Assembly (NCBI GenBank): GCA_002104945.1 | Contig: MCFH01000058.1 | Coordinates: 1 to 64,000, forward strand | DNA from: Piromyces finnis | Taxonomy: Eukaryota; Neocallimastigomycota; Neocallimastigomycetes; Neocallimastigales; Neocallimastigaceae | Direction of reading: 5' to 3' | Length of the DNA: 64,000 bases | Shown here: positions 35,801 to 46,555 of the stretch, piece by piece | Numbering within the stretch: the stretch's first letter is position 1 | How the letters are laid out: each line of letters starts with the position of its first letter | Made by a program: the position numbers and the translations under genes | The notes under the pieces: model-generated | What the model saw: the letters and a program-made list of their open reading frames with translations, nothing else | What the model was told of the DNA's origin: nothing | The model's database searches: none

Positions 35801-37369
35801 AGATGTCCTGATTATGAAGAAGATAAAAGTAACAAAGAAGACGAAGAAGCCTATTCTTGCTTGACAGTTAAAGAAATCGAAGATACTTTATGTCTTGTGT
35901 CTATTCAAGGGAATCTCAAAGAAGATTTAATTAAAGAAATTAAAGAAGATGAAGAAATTAAGGAGTTAATAAATATTCTACAAGGAAAATCTACCGCAAG
36001 TAAGAAGTATAAGAAGTTAATGAAGAATTTTAAGTTAAGCGAAGAAGGAATTCTTTTGTATAAAAGTTTAATTTATGTACCAAAGAAAATGAGAGATATA
36101 ATAATCTCAATGCATCATGATAATCCAATTCATGGTCATTTTGGTATTATTAAAACAAAAGAATTAATTACAAGAAACTTTGTTTGGATAAACATGACTC
36201 AAGATATAGTTAAGTTTATTGCTTCTTGTAAAGTTTGTGGAGCTGCTAAGGTTGATCGTCATAGACCTTATGGACTTTTACAGCCGCTACCAACTCCTGA
36301 AAGACCGTGGTCTTCTGTTTCTATGGATTTTATAACTGATTTGCCTAAGTCAAAGGAAAAAACAGTTATAATGGTTGTTGTAGATAGATTAACGAAGATG
36401 GCTCATTTTATTCCGTTTAGAATGATTCCGACTGCTCAAATTGCCGCTGATGTTTTCTTTAGAGAAGTTTTTCGTTTACATGGCCTACCTGATGAAATAA
36501 TATCGGATCGAGGAACCCAATTTACTTCTGAATTTTGGCAAAGATTGTGCACTTTGTTGAACATTAAGCACAATATTTCGAGTGCTCACCATCCTCAAAC
36601 AGACGGGCAGACTGAACGTGTAAATAGTATATTAGAACAATTTCTTAGATGTTATAGTAATAAAAGAAAAGACAACTGGATGAACCTTTTGCCTTATGCC
36701 GAATTTGCGTATAATAATACACTTCAGCAATCTATAAATCAAACTCCATTCTTTGCAAATTATGGGCAAAATCCAAGATTTAATATCGATATTCCTGCTG
36801 ATAGTGACAACAGAAGAGCTAACAGGCACGCCTCTCAGATGCAAGATAATATTAAATTTTTAAAGAAGAACTTAGAAAAAGCCAAGGAAAGATATAAGAA
36901 ATACGCCGATTGTATTAGACTTATTGGACCTAAGTTAAAGGTTGGTGACTTAGTTTGGTTAAAGCGTCCTGATTTACTTCCGAAAGGGCCTCCAAAATTA
37001 ACAAATAAGAAACTTGGACCATTTAAGATCATTGAAAAAACAGGACCTGTTTCTTATAAATTGGAACTACCAGAAAGTCTAAGATGTCATCCCGTTTTTC
37101 ACATTTCGAATTTAGAACCTTTTGTTGAAAGAGAAGTTGAAGTGAATGAATCAACTTCTAGAATTCCAAACATTGCTACTGATTCTACTGAAGGAAGAAT
37201 TCCATTGAAGATTGTTAATGAAAAAGTTGTTAATGGAACTAAGTACTACTTTGTGGTTTGGAAAAGTTTATTACCTTCTGAAAGTACATGGCTTAGAGAA
37301 GATGAAATCGAAGACCCTCAAATGATCCAGGAATACCTTAAACATAAGTCGCTCAGGGGCTCGACTTAA
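32867..37369 (+). CDS. Gag-Pol polyprotein of element E (RT catalytic Asp lost)
   Basis: Open frame of 1,500 codons from ATG at 32867; the frame is also open upstream to about 32801, but only via TTG. Order: Gag/capsid (FSGKRSELLYFLARLEKYF), CCHC knuckle CFFCKRTGHVKKDC near residue 260, protease LVDSGSD near 316, RT, RNase H ([11 protein letters not shown] near 860), integrase HHCC (HHDNPIHGHFG...CKVCG, 1082-1125), DDE residues in SMDFITDLP (1152), ISDRGTQF (1213) and GQTERVN (1249), and a weak chromodomain (1445-1495: YYFVVWKSLLPSESTWLRED). RT motif A reads FTKLYLKSAYN: the conserved Asp is Tyr (TAT at 34817-34819). YIDD near 714 is intact. Without this Asp RT should be inactive, so the element would need a helper. 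Single ORF with no gag/pol frameshift, as in Tf1. Confidence 0.96.
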   Translation: MSTRYRMLDNRDDGIAGVSDAGSEASSMMDIEDETGKSVNTRGKLIPKPPRFSGKRSELLYFLARLEKYFKYNLEEDATDAYKLDILGCYLEGTVAEWFADLEREESPLLNSYEDFIEAMKARYKTCNSADVANSRLAKLKSSQFKNVMDYCEEFEKMARDSSFNDEAKIHFFMEGLPTSVKEKAKLLYPRIRKLTELINVVAANIELEWKVFGKDPMDVDGKKNRRYNRDLGSRYLSYGVKYRNYIDQESPTTSVKPRKCFFCKRTGHVKKDCPQLKDKVINRPKAFMATTAGRRMLNVYDILLQVNNGVYLKALVDSGSDLDFLDWKAVDKYKIPFQRMFKDKYVEGIGGNGFLKYETIPLIMNIKNHKESIQFYLTDLPSGISVILGKNWLRKHDPTISFKDQTLEFKSKFCSLNCCATPEEMEKRSKEEELSKEEERRKEKELVQEILNNYKNSLKIRDSEITNKENIKIIDKNKNSCIKKKCSKNLKLNKKNVQKYIVCSVISNEGNKGEDVEESAVEIPDVYKEFESVFDEVECNELPPHRIYDCKIRLKDKDNLFYGPLYPLTEEERNTLKEYISENLEKGFIRPSTSPAGAPVLFVRKKDGTLRLCVDYRRLNENTIRDSYPLPLISELFDRLREAKVFTKLYLKSAYNLVRINEGDEYKTAFRTRFGHFEYLVMPFGLKNAPATFQHFINDVLGEYLDEFAFSYIDDILIYSKNLEEHRKHVKKVLQRLKENGLYAKLSKCEFETSETTFLGHVISDKGISMDPKKVKAIMEWPVPTSVKEVQSFIGLCNYYRRFIPNFAGIAKPLHNLTKKDVKFHWSEECNEAFCTLKKFFTEEPILIHADPELPFVVETDASNFAIGAVLSQRLPNNNELHPICYYSRGLTKSEKNYPIYDKELLAVIEALKQWRHYLEGAKHQFMIYTDHKNLTFPRKPELLSQRQIRWNLFLTRYDFKIQYRPGKEGGKPDAFSRCPDYEEDKSNKEDEEAYSCLTVKEIEDTLCLVSIQGNLKEDLIKEIKEDEEIKELINILQGKSTASKKYKKLMKNFKLSEEGILLYKSLIYVPKKMRDIIISMHHDNPIHGHFGIIKTKELITRNFVWINMTQDIVKFIASCKVCGAAKVDRHRPYGLLQPLPTPERPWSSVSMDFITDLPKSKEKTVIMVVVDRLTKMAHFIPFRMIPTAQIAADVFFREVFRLHGLPDEIISDRGTQFTSEFWQRLCTLLNIKHNISSAHHPQTDGQTERVNSILEQFLRCYSNKRKDNWMNLLPYAEFAYNNTLQQSINQTPFFANYGQNPRFNIDIPADSDNRRANRHASQMQDNIKFLKKNLEKAKERYKKYADCIRLIGPKLKVGDLVWLKRPDLLPKGPPKLTNKKLGPFKIIEKTGPVSYKLELPESLRCHPVFHISNLEPFVEREVEVNESTSRIPNIATDSTEGRIPLKIVNEKVVNGTKYYFVVWKSLLPSESTWLREDEIEDPQMIQEYLKHKSLRGST

Positions 37370-37380
37370 GAAGAGGGGCA

Positions 37381-38218
37381 TGTAAAATATTGTATTAATA
37401 GAATAATGTATTTAATACGTATTTAAAATAATGTATAATGTATTAAATTAATGTACCGTAAATTTCCATAAAATTCATATCACAATACATTAACATAAAT
37501 TTATGTAAATTTTATTTTTTAATTACAAAAATTTATATCACAATACATTAACATAAATTTATGTAAAATTTAATTTTATGATAAGATAAAGTTTTTGATG
37601 ATAAAATAAAATTTTAAATTAAATAAATTTTAACCAATAAATATTTTAGATAATAAAAAATTTTTTTTATAAACTAAGTCTCAAAATTAGAAATAAATAA
37701 ATTGAATATATGTTTGAAATATAATCAACCATATAGTAAATAAATCAAAACTTTATTTTAAGTTTAGAAAATTCTTTAGTAAATAAATTGAATTTAAATA
37801 GTTTAATACAAATAATTTCTTTTAATAAATGTATAAATGTAAACAGTGTAAAATTATAATATTAAAACATGTATATTAGAATTTATTCAATTTATTTAAA
37901 AAGTATAAATAAAGAGAATTTTTCAACTATTGAAACGATAGTTGGAAAATCGTATAGGTTAATTTTGTTTAGATAAATTAACATTAGTTTATAATTAGTT
38001 TATAGTTTAGATTAATAATTTTAGTTTTAAATAAATATAAATTGATTACCTAGTGAGGGCTCTGGTGAAATATCCTTCACGGTAAAGTAATCAACGGTTG
38101 TTTAGTTAGTATAGTTTTAAAAATAAATAAATAAATAAATAAAAATTATTATTAAAAATAATTAGTTTAATTGTTAGTTTAGTGTTGTATACAAACCTGA
38201 ACTTTAGAATATTTTACA
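37381..38218 (+). repeat. 3' LTR of element E
   Basis: 838 bp. Differs from the 5' LTR at a few substitutions and short indels. Confidence 0.95.
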
Positions 38219-38234
38219 ATTTCATTATTTATCA
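38219..38234 (-). repeat. 16-bp terminal stub of a family D LTR, inverted
   Basis: Reverse complement of the first 16 bases of D (TGATAAATAATGAAAT), cut by the E 3' LTR. The D sequence on the other side of E is in the opposite orientation. Confidence 0.7.
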
Positions 38235-38241
38235 AAAATAA

Positions 38242-38730
38242 TGTAAAAGGTGTTTTTATAATATTAGTTAATAAGTTATTAAATTAAGTTAGTTATTACC
38301 TCTCTATACGAGTTAATAACTAAATAAAGTTTTATAAAAAATAATAAAAGAAATAAAATAAATATTATAACACTAAAATAATTACAAACAAACGTATAAA
38401 GATTTTATGAAATAATGTTTACTTAAATAATTCTATATTAATTATATCTTTTATTTATTAATTATAATTATATACATTAATTATTATTATAGCTACTAAT
38501 TTACTTTAATACTAACGCTAAAGTATTTAACGTTAGTTTCAACTATACTATTTAACTATATTAGTTTATTTTCTTTACCACTTGATTGGGTAAAGTAAAT
38601 AAACTTCCTATTTAATTAATAACCATTAATATATGGTTATACATATATCTGGCCAATAAATGGTGACCAGAATATATGGTTTCAATTGAAATATTTGTGG
38701 GCAAACTTATGGCCACAAATATTTCTTACA
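38242..38730 (-). mobile_element. Family A LTR, inverted partner of the one at 30004
   Basis: Near-identical to 30004-30502 and shares its diagnostic variants (GGCCAGATATATGTATAACC, TTTACTTTACCC, GTAGCTATAAT), which the A copies at 42379, 44864, 57303 and 58424 lack. Seven bases separate it from a D terminus, as in the other copy. Flanks AATAA and ATGAT are not a target duplication. Confidence 0.88.
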
Positions 38731-38731
38731 A

Positions 38732-39324
38732 TGATAAGTGTTTAATATTATCTTAATTTATAATTAAATAATTATAAAAGTGATAATATTCTTATCAATT
38801 TATATAAAAAAAAAGATTTAAAATAAATTTTTATTATAAAGTTATTTGAAATATTTTAATTCGACATAACGATTATTAACAAAATATAAAAGTTATGTTT
38901 TAAAAACACAATTTTAAAATATATTTTTGAATCAACTCTTTATTTAATACATTTATTAAAAGTATTGATTGATTTTTAAATTAGGAAATAATTACATGTA
39001 TTTATAATTTTCTTTCTGTTTTAACTTTTTAAAATAAAATATTAATATGTTTTAAAATAATAATGAATAATAAATAAAAGAAACAATTTATTTTAAAGTA
39101 ATTAATTTAATTAATATAACACTATTTTACTATTTAAAATGTTATTTATACTATGTTTATTTTATAACAAAAATATAATTTAAACTGAGTTTTAATAAAT
39201 AATTTTTATACTTTTAATTAAACATTTAAATATTATTATTATTTATTATTTATTTTTAAGTTGTTTTGAGGGTTAGTTTATATCAAGATTATAATTTCAT
39301 ATTTATTAATTCCAATTTATATCA
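38732..39324. mobile_element. Family C-related LTR relic
   Basis: Begins TGATAAGTGTTTAATATTATC and carries the AAAGTGATAATATT block of C, then diverges. Ends TTTATATCA where a K LTR follows. Confidence 0.55.
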
Positions 39325-39327
39325 ACA

Positions 39328-39949
39328 TGATAACGGATTGGTAATTATTCTACAACTTTTTAAACTACTTATTCGTTACCTTATATTGTTTTATCTCGAC
39401 AGCTATTGTACGAGCTTTAACAATATCTACTTGTTTTATTATTTATTTTAATTTATTTTATAATATTTATAGTTTTATTATTTAATAATATTTATATAGA
39501 ATAATAACACCAGATTTATTCTATAAAATATTATTTATTATTAACACAATAATTACAAACTAGACAAGTTTAATTTCGTTTTTATATTTTCTTTTATTTA
39601 TTGTTTTTATACTCTTTTTTAACAATAATTTTTATTATATAAAAACTTATTTTTGTCTTTTAATTATTATTATGTATTATTTAACTAACTATATTAACTA
39701 TTATTAAAAATTCAACTTCTTATTAATATGTTAAGTCTTCCTATTTTCTACTAAAAATTATTATTATTCTTTATATTAAAAATTATTTTTATAATTTAAC
39801 CCAATCAAATATATAAATTTATAAAATATTTGATTTTATGTAAATTATATTTTTATGCTAAACTATATAAAATTATTTAATAATTATTTTTATAATAAAA
39901 CGTTCTACAAATATCAAATTTATAATATATTTATAATTATTATTTATCA
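39328..39949 (+). mobile_element. Family K solo LTR (copy 2)
   Basis: TGATAACGGATTGG to ATTTATCA, homologous to 3369-4002. Flanked by the 4-bp repeat AACA (39324-39327 and 39950-39953). An apparent 61-codon ORF across its start is not supported as a gene. Confidence 0.75.
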
Positions 39950-40717
39950 AACATGATGCAATATATTTCAAAAACACCATAAATAAAATATAATTATGAA
40001 CGTTAGCAATAGGGAATGATATATGAATAATATATTAGTTACTATTGTATTTATTTCTATTTTATAATAATAAAAATAAATAATAAAAATAATAAATTTT
40101 ATAATAATATAATTAAATAGATTTTGGTTTAAAGATTCTTTATTTAATTATTATTATTATTATGATTATAACATTAATAACATTCAATACTAATAGGATC
40201 GAAAGTTATTATTGAATAAATATAAATAGTTAAATATAATGTGTAAATATAAAAATATGTTGATGAAAGTATTATTAATGATAAACTATAACTTTTCTGA
40301 AATAGTAAAAATAAACAATAAATATTCTTTTCTTTTATAACTAATATTTAAACTGAAGGAAATATAATAAATACTAAATACGTAATTATTAACCTAAAAC
40401 TAACTTAAACTAAAACTATTAATATAAAAAATAAAATAAAATAAAACTAATACTTAAAACTAAAATATCAAATATTATTTATAAATGAAAAGTTCTCTCT
40501 CTTGATATCTTCTGCTTTAACACTCTCTTTTATATCTTTTCCTTTCTTGTGTAACTAATTATTCTAATGTATGTGTAACATTTGCGTCATAATAATTTAT
40601 ACTAATATAGTTTAATTATTATTATCATTAGTAATTGATATACAATTTATAAAAGGATTAGATATTATTCATAAAATATTTAAAATATTATATTTTTCTA
40701 TGCATCTTGTATCAAAC
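39950..40717. other. AT-rich noncoding stretch
   Basis: No gene, RNA or repeat family recognised. It ends with CTTGTATCAAAC, the original 5' flank of the tRNA-Trp locus now displaced by solo LTRs. Confidence 0.5.
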
Positions 40718-42367
40718 TGTAATAATTCCATTATAAATTATTATATAATAGAATTATTAACTACAATTTATTGATAAATTGAGAATAAAAAGAAAATAAA
40801 TATTAATACTTATCTTTAAGTTCGAGTTTATTATAAGAGTAGAAATAATTTTACACTTTAATAAGTTAATATGTTTTATTATAACTAAGTTAAGTAAAAT
40901 AAAATTAAAAACGCTTTTATTATTATAATTTGTTTCTTATAATAATAACTCTTGATTTCTTAGAAGGGAATCAAGAGTCTTTATTTATATTAATTAATAA
41001 ATTTAAAGTTTAAATTAAAATTTTATCTAATCTTAACAAAATAATTTTTTGTTTAGGAAAAGATTAGAAGAAAAACCTAAACAAAGTTCGATCAACATTC
41101 TATACATATTGATCATCGTATATTTTAAGTAAAACCAATTATTTTAGAAATTGGAAAAAACCTTAAAATATCGATTCCTAAACAATGAATAATTATTTTA
41201 AAGTAATTAATTAAATAAATAATTAAATATATTTGATAAAAATATAAAGTTAAATAAAAGTAATTAATTAAATTAATTAATTAAATGAATAAATATAATT
41301 AATAAAAATATAAAGTTAAATAAAAGTAATTAATTAAATTAATTAGTTAAATGCATAAATATAATTAATAAAAATATTAAATAAAATATTAATGAATAAT
41401 ATAATTAAATGGCTAAATGTAATTTAAGATATTAAAATTAAGTGAAAATAAATAATTAAAATAAATTTAAATGAGAATAATTATTTAAATAGACTAATAT
41501 TATTAACATTAATTAATGATTAATAATTAATGATTTTAATTAAGAAATATTAATTATGTATCAAATAATTATTATTTCTGTAAAATATTGTATTAATAGA
41601 ATAATGTATTTAATACGTATTTAAAATAATGTACAATGTATTGAATTAATGTACCGTAAATCTTTACAATATTTATATCACAATACATTAACATAAATTT
41701 ATGTAAATCTAATTTTATGATAAGATAAAGTTTTTGATGATAAAATAAATTTTTTAAATTAAATAATTTTTAACCAATAAATATTTTAGATAAGAAAAAA
41801 TTTTTTTTATAAACTAAGCCTCAAAATTAGAAATAAATAAATTAAATATATGTTTGAAATATAATCAACCATATAGTAAATAAATCAAAACTTTATTTTA
41901 AGTTTAGAAAATTCTTTAGTAAATAAATTGAATTTAAATAGTTTAATACAAATAATTTCTTTTAATAAATGTATAAATGTAAACAATGTAAAATTATAAT
42001 ATTAAAACATGTATATTAGAATTTATTCAATTTATTTAAAAAGTATAAATAAAGAAAATTTTTCAACTATTGAAACGATAGTTGGAAAATCGTATAGTTA
42101 GTGGTATAGGTTAATTTAGTTTAGATAAATTAACATTAGTTAATAATTAGTTTAGTTTTAATTAATAATTGATTACCTAGTGAGGGCTCTGGTAAAATAA
42201 CCTTCACGGTAAAGTAGTCAACGGTTGTTTTAGTTTTAGTTTAGTTTAGTTTAATATAATTTAATAAATAAATAAAGTTTAATAATAAATAAATTTATAA
42301 CTAGTGTTAGTTTGATTTAGTGTATACAAACCTGAACTTAGAATAGAATATTTTACAATTTCTTACA
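40718..42367 (-). mobile_element. Family B solo LTR (B''), split by an E solo LTR
   Basis: The B-type LTR is 40718-41578 plus 42363-42367, about 866 bp, with the characteristic AACTCTTGATTTCTTAG, AAAGATTAGAAGAAAAACC and AAAACCTTAAAATATCG blocks. Perfect 5-bp target duplication CAAAC (40713-40717 and 42368-42372). After discounting the A insertion it lies 18 bp upstream of tRNA-Trp. Confidence 0.9.
41579..42357 (+). mobile_element. Family E solo LTR
   Basis: 779 bp, TGTAAAATATTG to AATATTTTACA, inserted in the B'' solo LTR with a perfect duplication ATTTC (41574-41578 and 42358-42362). It carries the same CGATAGTTGGAAAATCG start region. Confidence 0.95.
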
Positions 42368-42378
42368 CAAACAAATAA

Positions 42379-42874
42379 TGTAAAAGGTTTATTATAATAT
42401 TAGTTAATAGGTTATTAAATTAGTTAATTAAGTTAGTTATTACCTCTCTATACGAGTTAATAACTAAATAAAGTTTTATAAAAAATAATAAAAGAAGGAA
42501 AATAAATATTATAACACTAAAATAAATATAAACACTTATATAAATATTTTATGAAATAACTTTTACTTAAATAATTATATTTTAATTATATCTTTTATTT
42601 ATTAATTATAATTATCTACATTAATTATTATTATAGTTATTAATTTACTTTAATACTAACGCTAAAGTATTTAACGTTAGTTTTGACTATACTATTTAAC
42701 TATATGAGTTTATTTTCTTTACCACTTGATTGGGTAAAGCAAATAAACTTCCTATTTAATTAATAACCATTAATATATGGTTATGCATATATTTGGCCAA
42801 TAAATGGTGACCAGAATATATGGTTTCAATTGAAATATTTGTGGGCAAACTTATGGCCACAAATATTTCTTACA
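42379..42874 (-). mobile_element. Family A solo LTR at tRNA-Trp
   Basis: 496 bp with a perfect target duplication AATAA (42374-42378 and 42875-42879). Its U3 end is 12 bp upstream of the mature tRNA-Trp 5' end, and the LTR points away from the tRNA. Confidence 0.95.
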
Positions 42875-42886
42875 AATAATCAATTG

Positions 42887-42958
42887 GGAGGGTTGGCGCA
42901 ACGGTAGCGCGTCCGCCTCCAGAGCGGAAGGTTGGGTGTTCGAATCACTCACTCTCCA
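42887..42958 (+). tRNA. tRNA-Trp (CCA)
   Basis: Acceptor GGAGGGT pairs with ACTCTCC, A box TTGGCGCAACGGTAGCGC, anticodon stem TCCGC/GCGGA around CTCCAGA, T loop with TTCGAAT, discriminator A, followed by TTTT. No intron. Confidence 0.96.
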
Positions 42959-44778
42959 TTTTAATTATTGAAATAATCTTTTATTAAAATGTAAAAATCA
43001 TTACTTAATAATTAATATTTATTATTTAATAATATCAAAGATATACATTATATTTTTATATAATAAATATTAATTTTAAAACGTTTTTTATTATTATTTT
43101 TAATATATGTATGAATATTTAACAGTTATATAATTAAAATTATAATTATATAATCTTTACAAAAAACTATATTTCTTTTATTATATATTATACCAAGATT
43201 TAATGAAAATGAAATAAAGGTTTCCATATAATATATAAATAATAATTAAATATTATATTTAAAAACATATTATAAGATATATAATGACTAATCACTTAAT
43301 TAATAATGACAAAATGCAAAAAAATAGTGAGTGTTTATTAAAAACTTTTATATCATAATAAATAAATAATATGAAAAAATTATAAATCTATAATTATTAA
43401 ACTAGCTTTGATTATATAATTCATTATAAAATAATAATTTAATTTACCAATATAAAATCATAACTGATTTAATTAAGAGTAAGTTTTATAAAACCATAAT
43501 TAAAAATAATTTACTTCAAATCAAAAATTTCCATTACTTTACTTTTTATTATTGCTAACTGTAACAATGAATGTTCCTTTAATTAATTATAAATAATAAT
43601 TTAAATTAAAAATGTATTTATTTTTAGAATTAAAATTTATATATTTTCATAAAGTAGTGTCTTTTTTTTTAGAAATTTTCAAAATTTAAATTTAAAAAAA
43701 TTATATATTTCTGCTGATTCATTAAATATCGATGTTTAAGTTTTTTTTTTTTTTGAAGTTTTTAACTTAGATTTATATTATCACAAAATTTCTGTTAATT
43801 TTCCCAATTTTCACTACTACTTAGCAAGGTATAGTTATTTAAATATTTAATTAGTGTTCCTACTAATATATATTAATATAATATATTAAATACAAAGTTG
43901 ATTAACAATAGTATATATAATATAATAAAAGATAATATTTTAAATTATTATTCAAGTCATCTAACTTAACGAAAAATAAGTTCATTTAAAAATTTTCTAT
44001 TATTAATAATATCATTATCATTACTATTAATAATAATATTATTATTACCATGATTATTATTATTATCATTATTATTAATTATATTATTATTACCATTACC
44101 ATTATTATTAAGTAATGATAAGCTAACAAGTATTTATTGATCCAAAACCTAATTAATTATAATTTTTCAAATAATTTTTAAATAATAACTTTAATTAAAA
44201 TCAAATCAAAGAATCAAAAGATTGTTTGATTTGATCGAAACAGATCGAAGCAATTAATAATAATTATTAACAAACCATTTATACGAATCTATAATTAGGA
44301 TTATCAATTATTTATATAAAAACTTAATAAGAATAAGCTTTAAACAATACTTTTTATTTAATAGTATTACTCATTTGAAAAATTTAATTATTCAAATTCA
44401 TATATATATTATTATATTATTTAATTAATGTAATAATATTACTAAAAATAGATTTCAATCATATTTATCATGACTATCACACTATCACATTTATTTACTT
44501 GTTTAATCATTATTATTAATTATATATAAAACTAAGAAATTAAAAATTAAAAATTATTAGAGTTAAAAGTTAATGTTTATCATTAAGTGGGCTCTTAAAA
44601 TTAAATAGATATTTGATGAATTTAAAATAAGATTAAAATTACTTTTATCATAAGCTTGCCAGATAAAATATAGCTCAAGTCACAAAAATATATTATTTCA
44701 ATATATACTAATATATTAATATATTTAATATTTTAAAAATATTCAACAATTATTGTAAAAAAAAAAATATTTAAAATT
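42959..44778. other. AT-rich intergenic stretch between two tRNA genes
   Basis: No ORF or RNA gene recognised. An imperfect ATT/ACC repeat tract occupies about 43999-44112, and A/T homopolymers are frequent. Confidence 0.55.
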
Positions 44779-44852
44779 CACTCACGGCGGGACTCGAACC
44801 CGCAATCTTCAGATTAGAAGTCTGACGCCCTATCCAATTAGGCTACGCGAGC
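44779..44852 (-). tRNA. tRNA-Arg (UCU)
   Basis: Acceptor GCTCGCG pairs with CGTGAGT (two G-U pairs), anticodon loop CTTCTAA, B box GGTTCGAGTCC, discriminator G, followed on the minus strand by a T-run. No intron. The 5' LTR of element A starts 11 bp upstream. Confidence 0.95.
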
Positions 44853-44863
44853 CACTTTTAATT

Positions 44864-45359
44864 TGTAAGAAATATTTGTGGCCATAAGTTTGCCCACAAA
44901 TATTTCAATTGAAACCATATATTCTGGTCACCATTTATTGGCCAAATATATGCATAACCATATATTAATGGTTATTAATTAAATAGGAAGTTTATTTGCT
45001 TTACCCAATCAAGTGGTAAAGAAAATAAACTCATATAGTTAAATAGTATAGTCAAAACTAACGTTAAATACTTTAGCGTTAGTATTAAAGTAAATTAATA
45101 ACTATAATAATAATTAATGTAGATAATTATAATTAATAAATAAAAGATATAATTAAAATATAATTATTTAAGTAAAAGTTATTTCATAAAATATTTATAT
45201 AAGTGTTTATATTTATTTTAGTGTTATAATATTTATTTTCCTTCTTTTATTATTTTTTATAAAACTTTATTTAGTTATTAACTCGTATAGAGAGGTAATA
45301 ACTAACTTAATTAACTAATTTAATAACCTATTAACTAATATTATAATAAACCTTTTACA
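44864..45359 (+). repeat. 5' LTR of element A
   Basis: 496 bp. It opens with a 12-bp inverted repeat (AAATATTTGTGG/CCACAAATATTT) right after TGTAAG. The predicted transcript start AGCGTTAGTAT is at 45075-45085. Confidence 0.95.
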
Positions 45360-45370
45360 ATACTAACGCT
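45360..45370 (+). promoter_or_regulatory. Self-priming primer-binding site of element A
   Basis: ATACTAACGCT directly follows the LTR and is the exact reverse complement of AGCGTTAGTAT at 45075-45085 in the LTR. Tf1-type priming is inferred. Confidence 0.85.
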
Positions 45371-45660
45371 TTATAGTTAGTTCTTACGTTAGCTTAGTTT
45401 TAATTAGGTTAGTGTTATTAAAAATTCTTAAAAAACATATTTTATTTTATTTAAATTATTGTTTAATAATAATTATTTACAATATTTTATATAATATTCA
45501 AATATTATATTTAAAAGAAGTAAATTTATTATTAAAAATAATTATTTTTTAATAGTTTAGCATTAAAAATTCATTATTTTTAAATTTTAAAATTCATTAT
45601 AACCATATTTTATATAATAAATTCTTTAATTTATTAAAAGAATTTATTTTCGAATTAGAA
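45371..45660 (+). other. 5' leader of element A
   Basis: About 290 bp of AT-rich leader up to the gag ATG at 45661. No ORF. Confidence 0.7.
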
Positions 45661-45724
45661 ATGAAAAACGCAGGTAAGTCGCCTAACCCTCGGGGTGTCC
45701 ATAAATTGGACACAAAAACATCAT
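45661..45724 (+). CDS. N-terminal segment of element A Gag-Pol, cut by element B
   Basis: ATG at 45661 opens a frame of 21 codons that runs into the B insertion. Discounting B and one copy of the duplicated ATCAT, the frame continues without a stop into 51850 and reaches the Met at 51894 as codon 37. Base composition changes at this ATG from nearly pure AT to mixed, as expected at a coding start. Confidence 0.82.
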
Positions 45725-46555
45725 TGTAAGAATTAATAATTATTTTTTGTATAAATTAATTCTTATTTAATTATTTTTTAATTATTAAATTAATTATTTA
45801 TTTAAACTATTAGCATACATTCATTTAAATTACTATAAACATTTATCTATATTGATATTAATTATTCATTTACTTAATTTAAAATTTATTTAATTACTAT
45901 ATTAATTATTTATTTATTTAATTTAGTAATATATTTAAAATAATAGTAAACATTCATTTATTTTTTAATTAATAATTTTTGTATTACATTTTATAAGAAA
46001 CATTATATATTTTATTTTACGTTTGTATTTTATATTTATGTATCGTATCTTGAAATAACTTATAGAAACAATTAGAAAATATAAATACATATTAGGACAA
46101 TCGGATATTAAGGTTTTTCCGAATTTTAATCGGTTTTACTTAATATTACGATGATTGATATATTAGTTATCAATCGAATATCTTTTTAGGTTTTTCTTCT
46201 AGTCTTTTCCTAAAAAGATTATTTGTTAAGATTAGAAATTCTTTATTAAACTTTAAATTATCAAAAAATTATAAATATAAGGACTCTGGAATTCCACTAA
46301 AGAATCCAGAGTTATTATTTTAAGACAATTATAATAAATAACCCTTTCAAAAACTATATTCATAAAAAATATTTACATTAAAGATAGTCTTAATATTTTG
46401 TGTTTGTTATTATAATTCACTTATAATAAACTCTTTAAGATAAGTATTCATTTTTATTTACTATTAAGAAACTTCTCAATTTAATAATACATATTACGAT
46501 TTGTATTATTATATTGTAGATAATAATTATTATTAAATATATAATAATTATTACA
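45725..46555 (+). repeat. 5' LTR of element B
   Basis: 831 bp. TATAAATA at 46270-46277 and predicted transcript start AGAGTTATTAT at 46308-46318, 38 bp apart. Confidence 0.97.

Larger units (their letters stand above)
31616..38218 (+). mobile_element. Ty3/Gypsy retrotransposon E, full length
   Basis: LTRs 31616-32449 (834 bp) and 37381-38218 (838 bp) have 11-bp inverted ends (TGTAAAATATT/AATATTTTACA). A polypurine tract GAAGAGGGGCA precedes the 3' LTR. Flanking 5-mers AATTA (31611-31615) and ATTTC (38219-38223) do not match, and the two sides are D-LTR sequence in opposite orientations, so this copy or its flanks have been rearranged. The LTRs differ at several sites, so it is older than B or H. 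Confidence 0.95.

Noticed and set aside
39266-39451. 61-codon ORF
   Set aside because: It lies across the start of a K LTR, is not conserved in the other copy at 3369 and has low-complexity composition.
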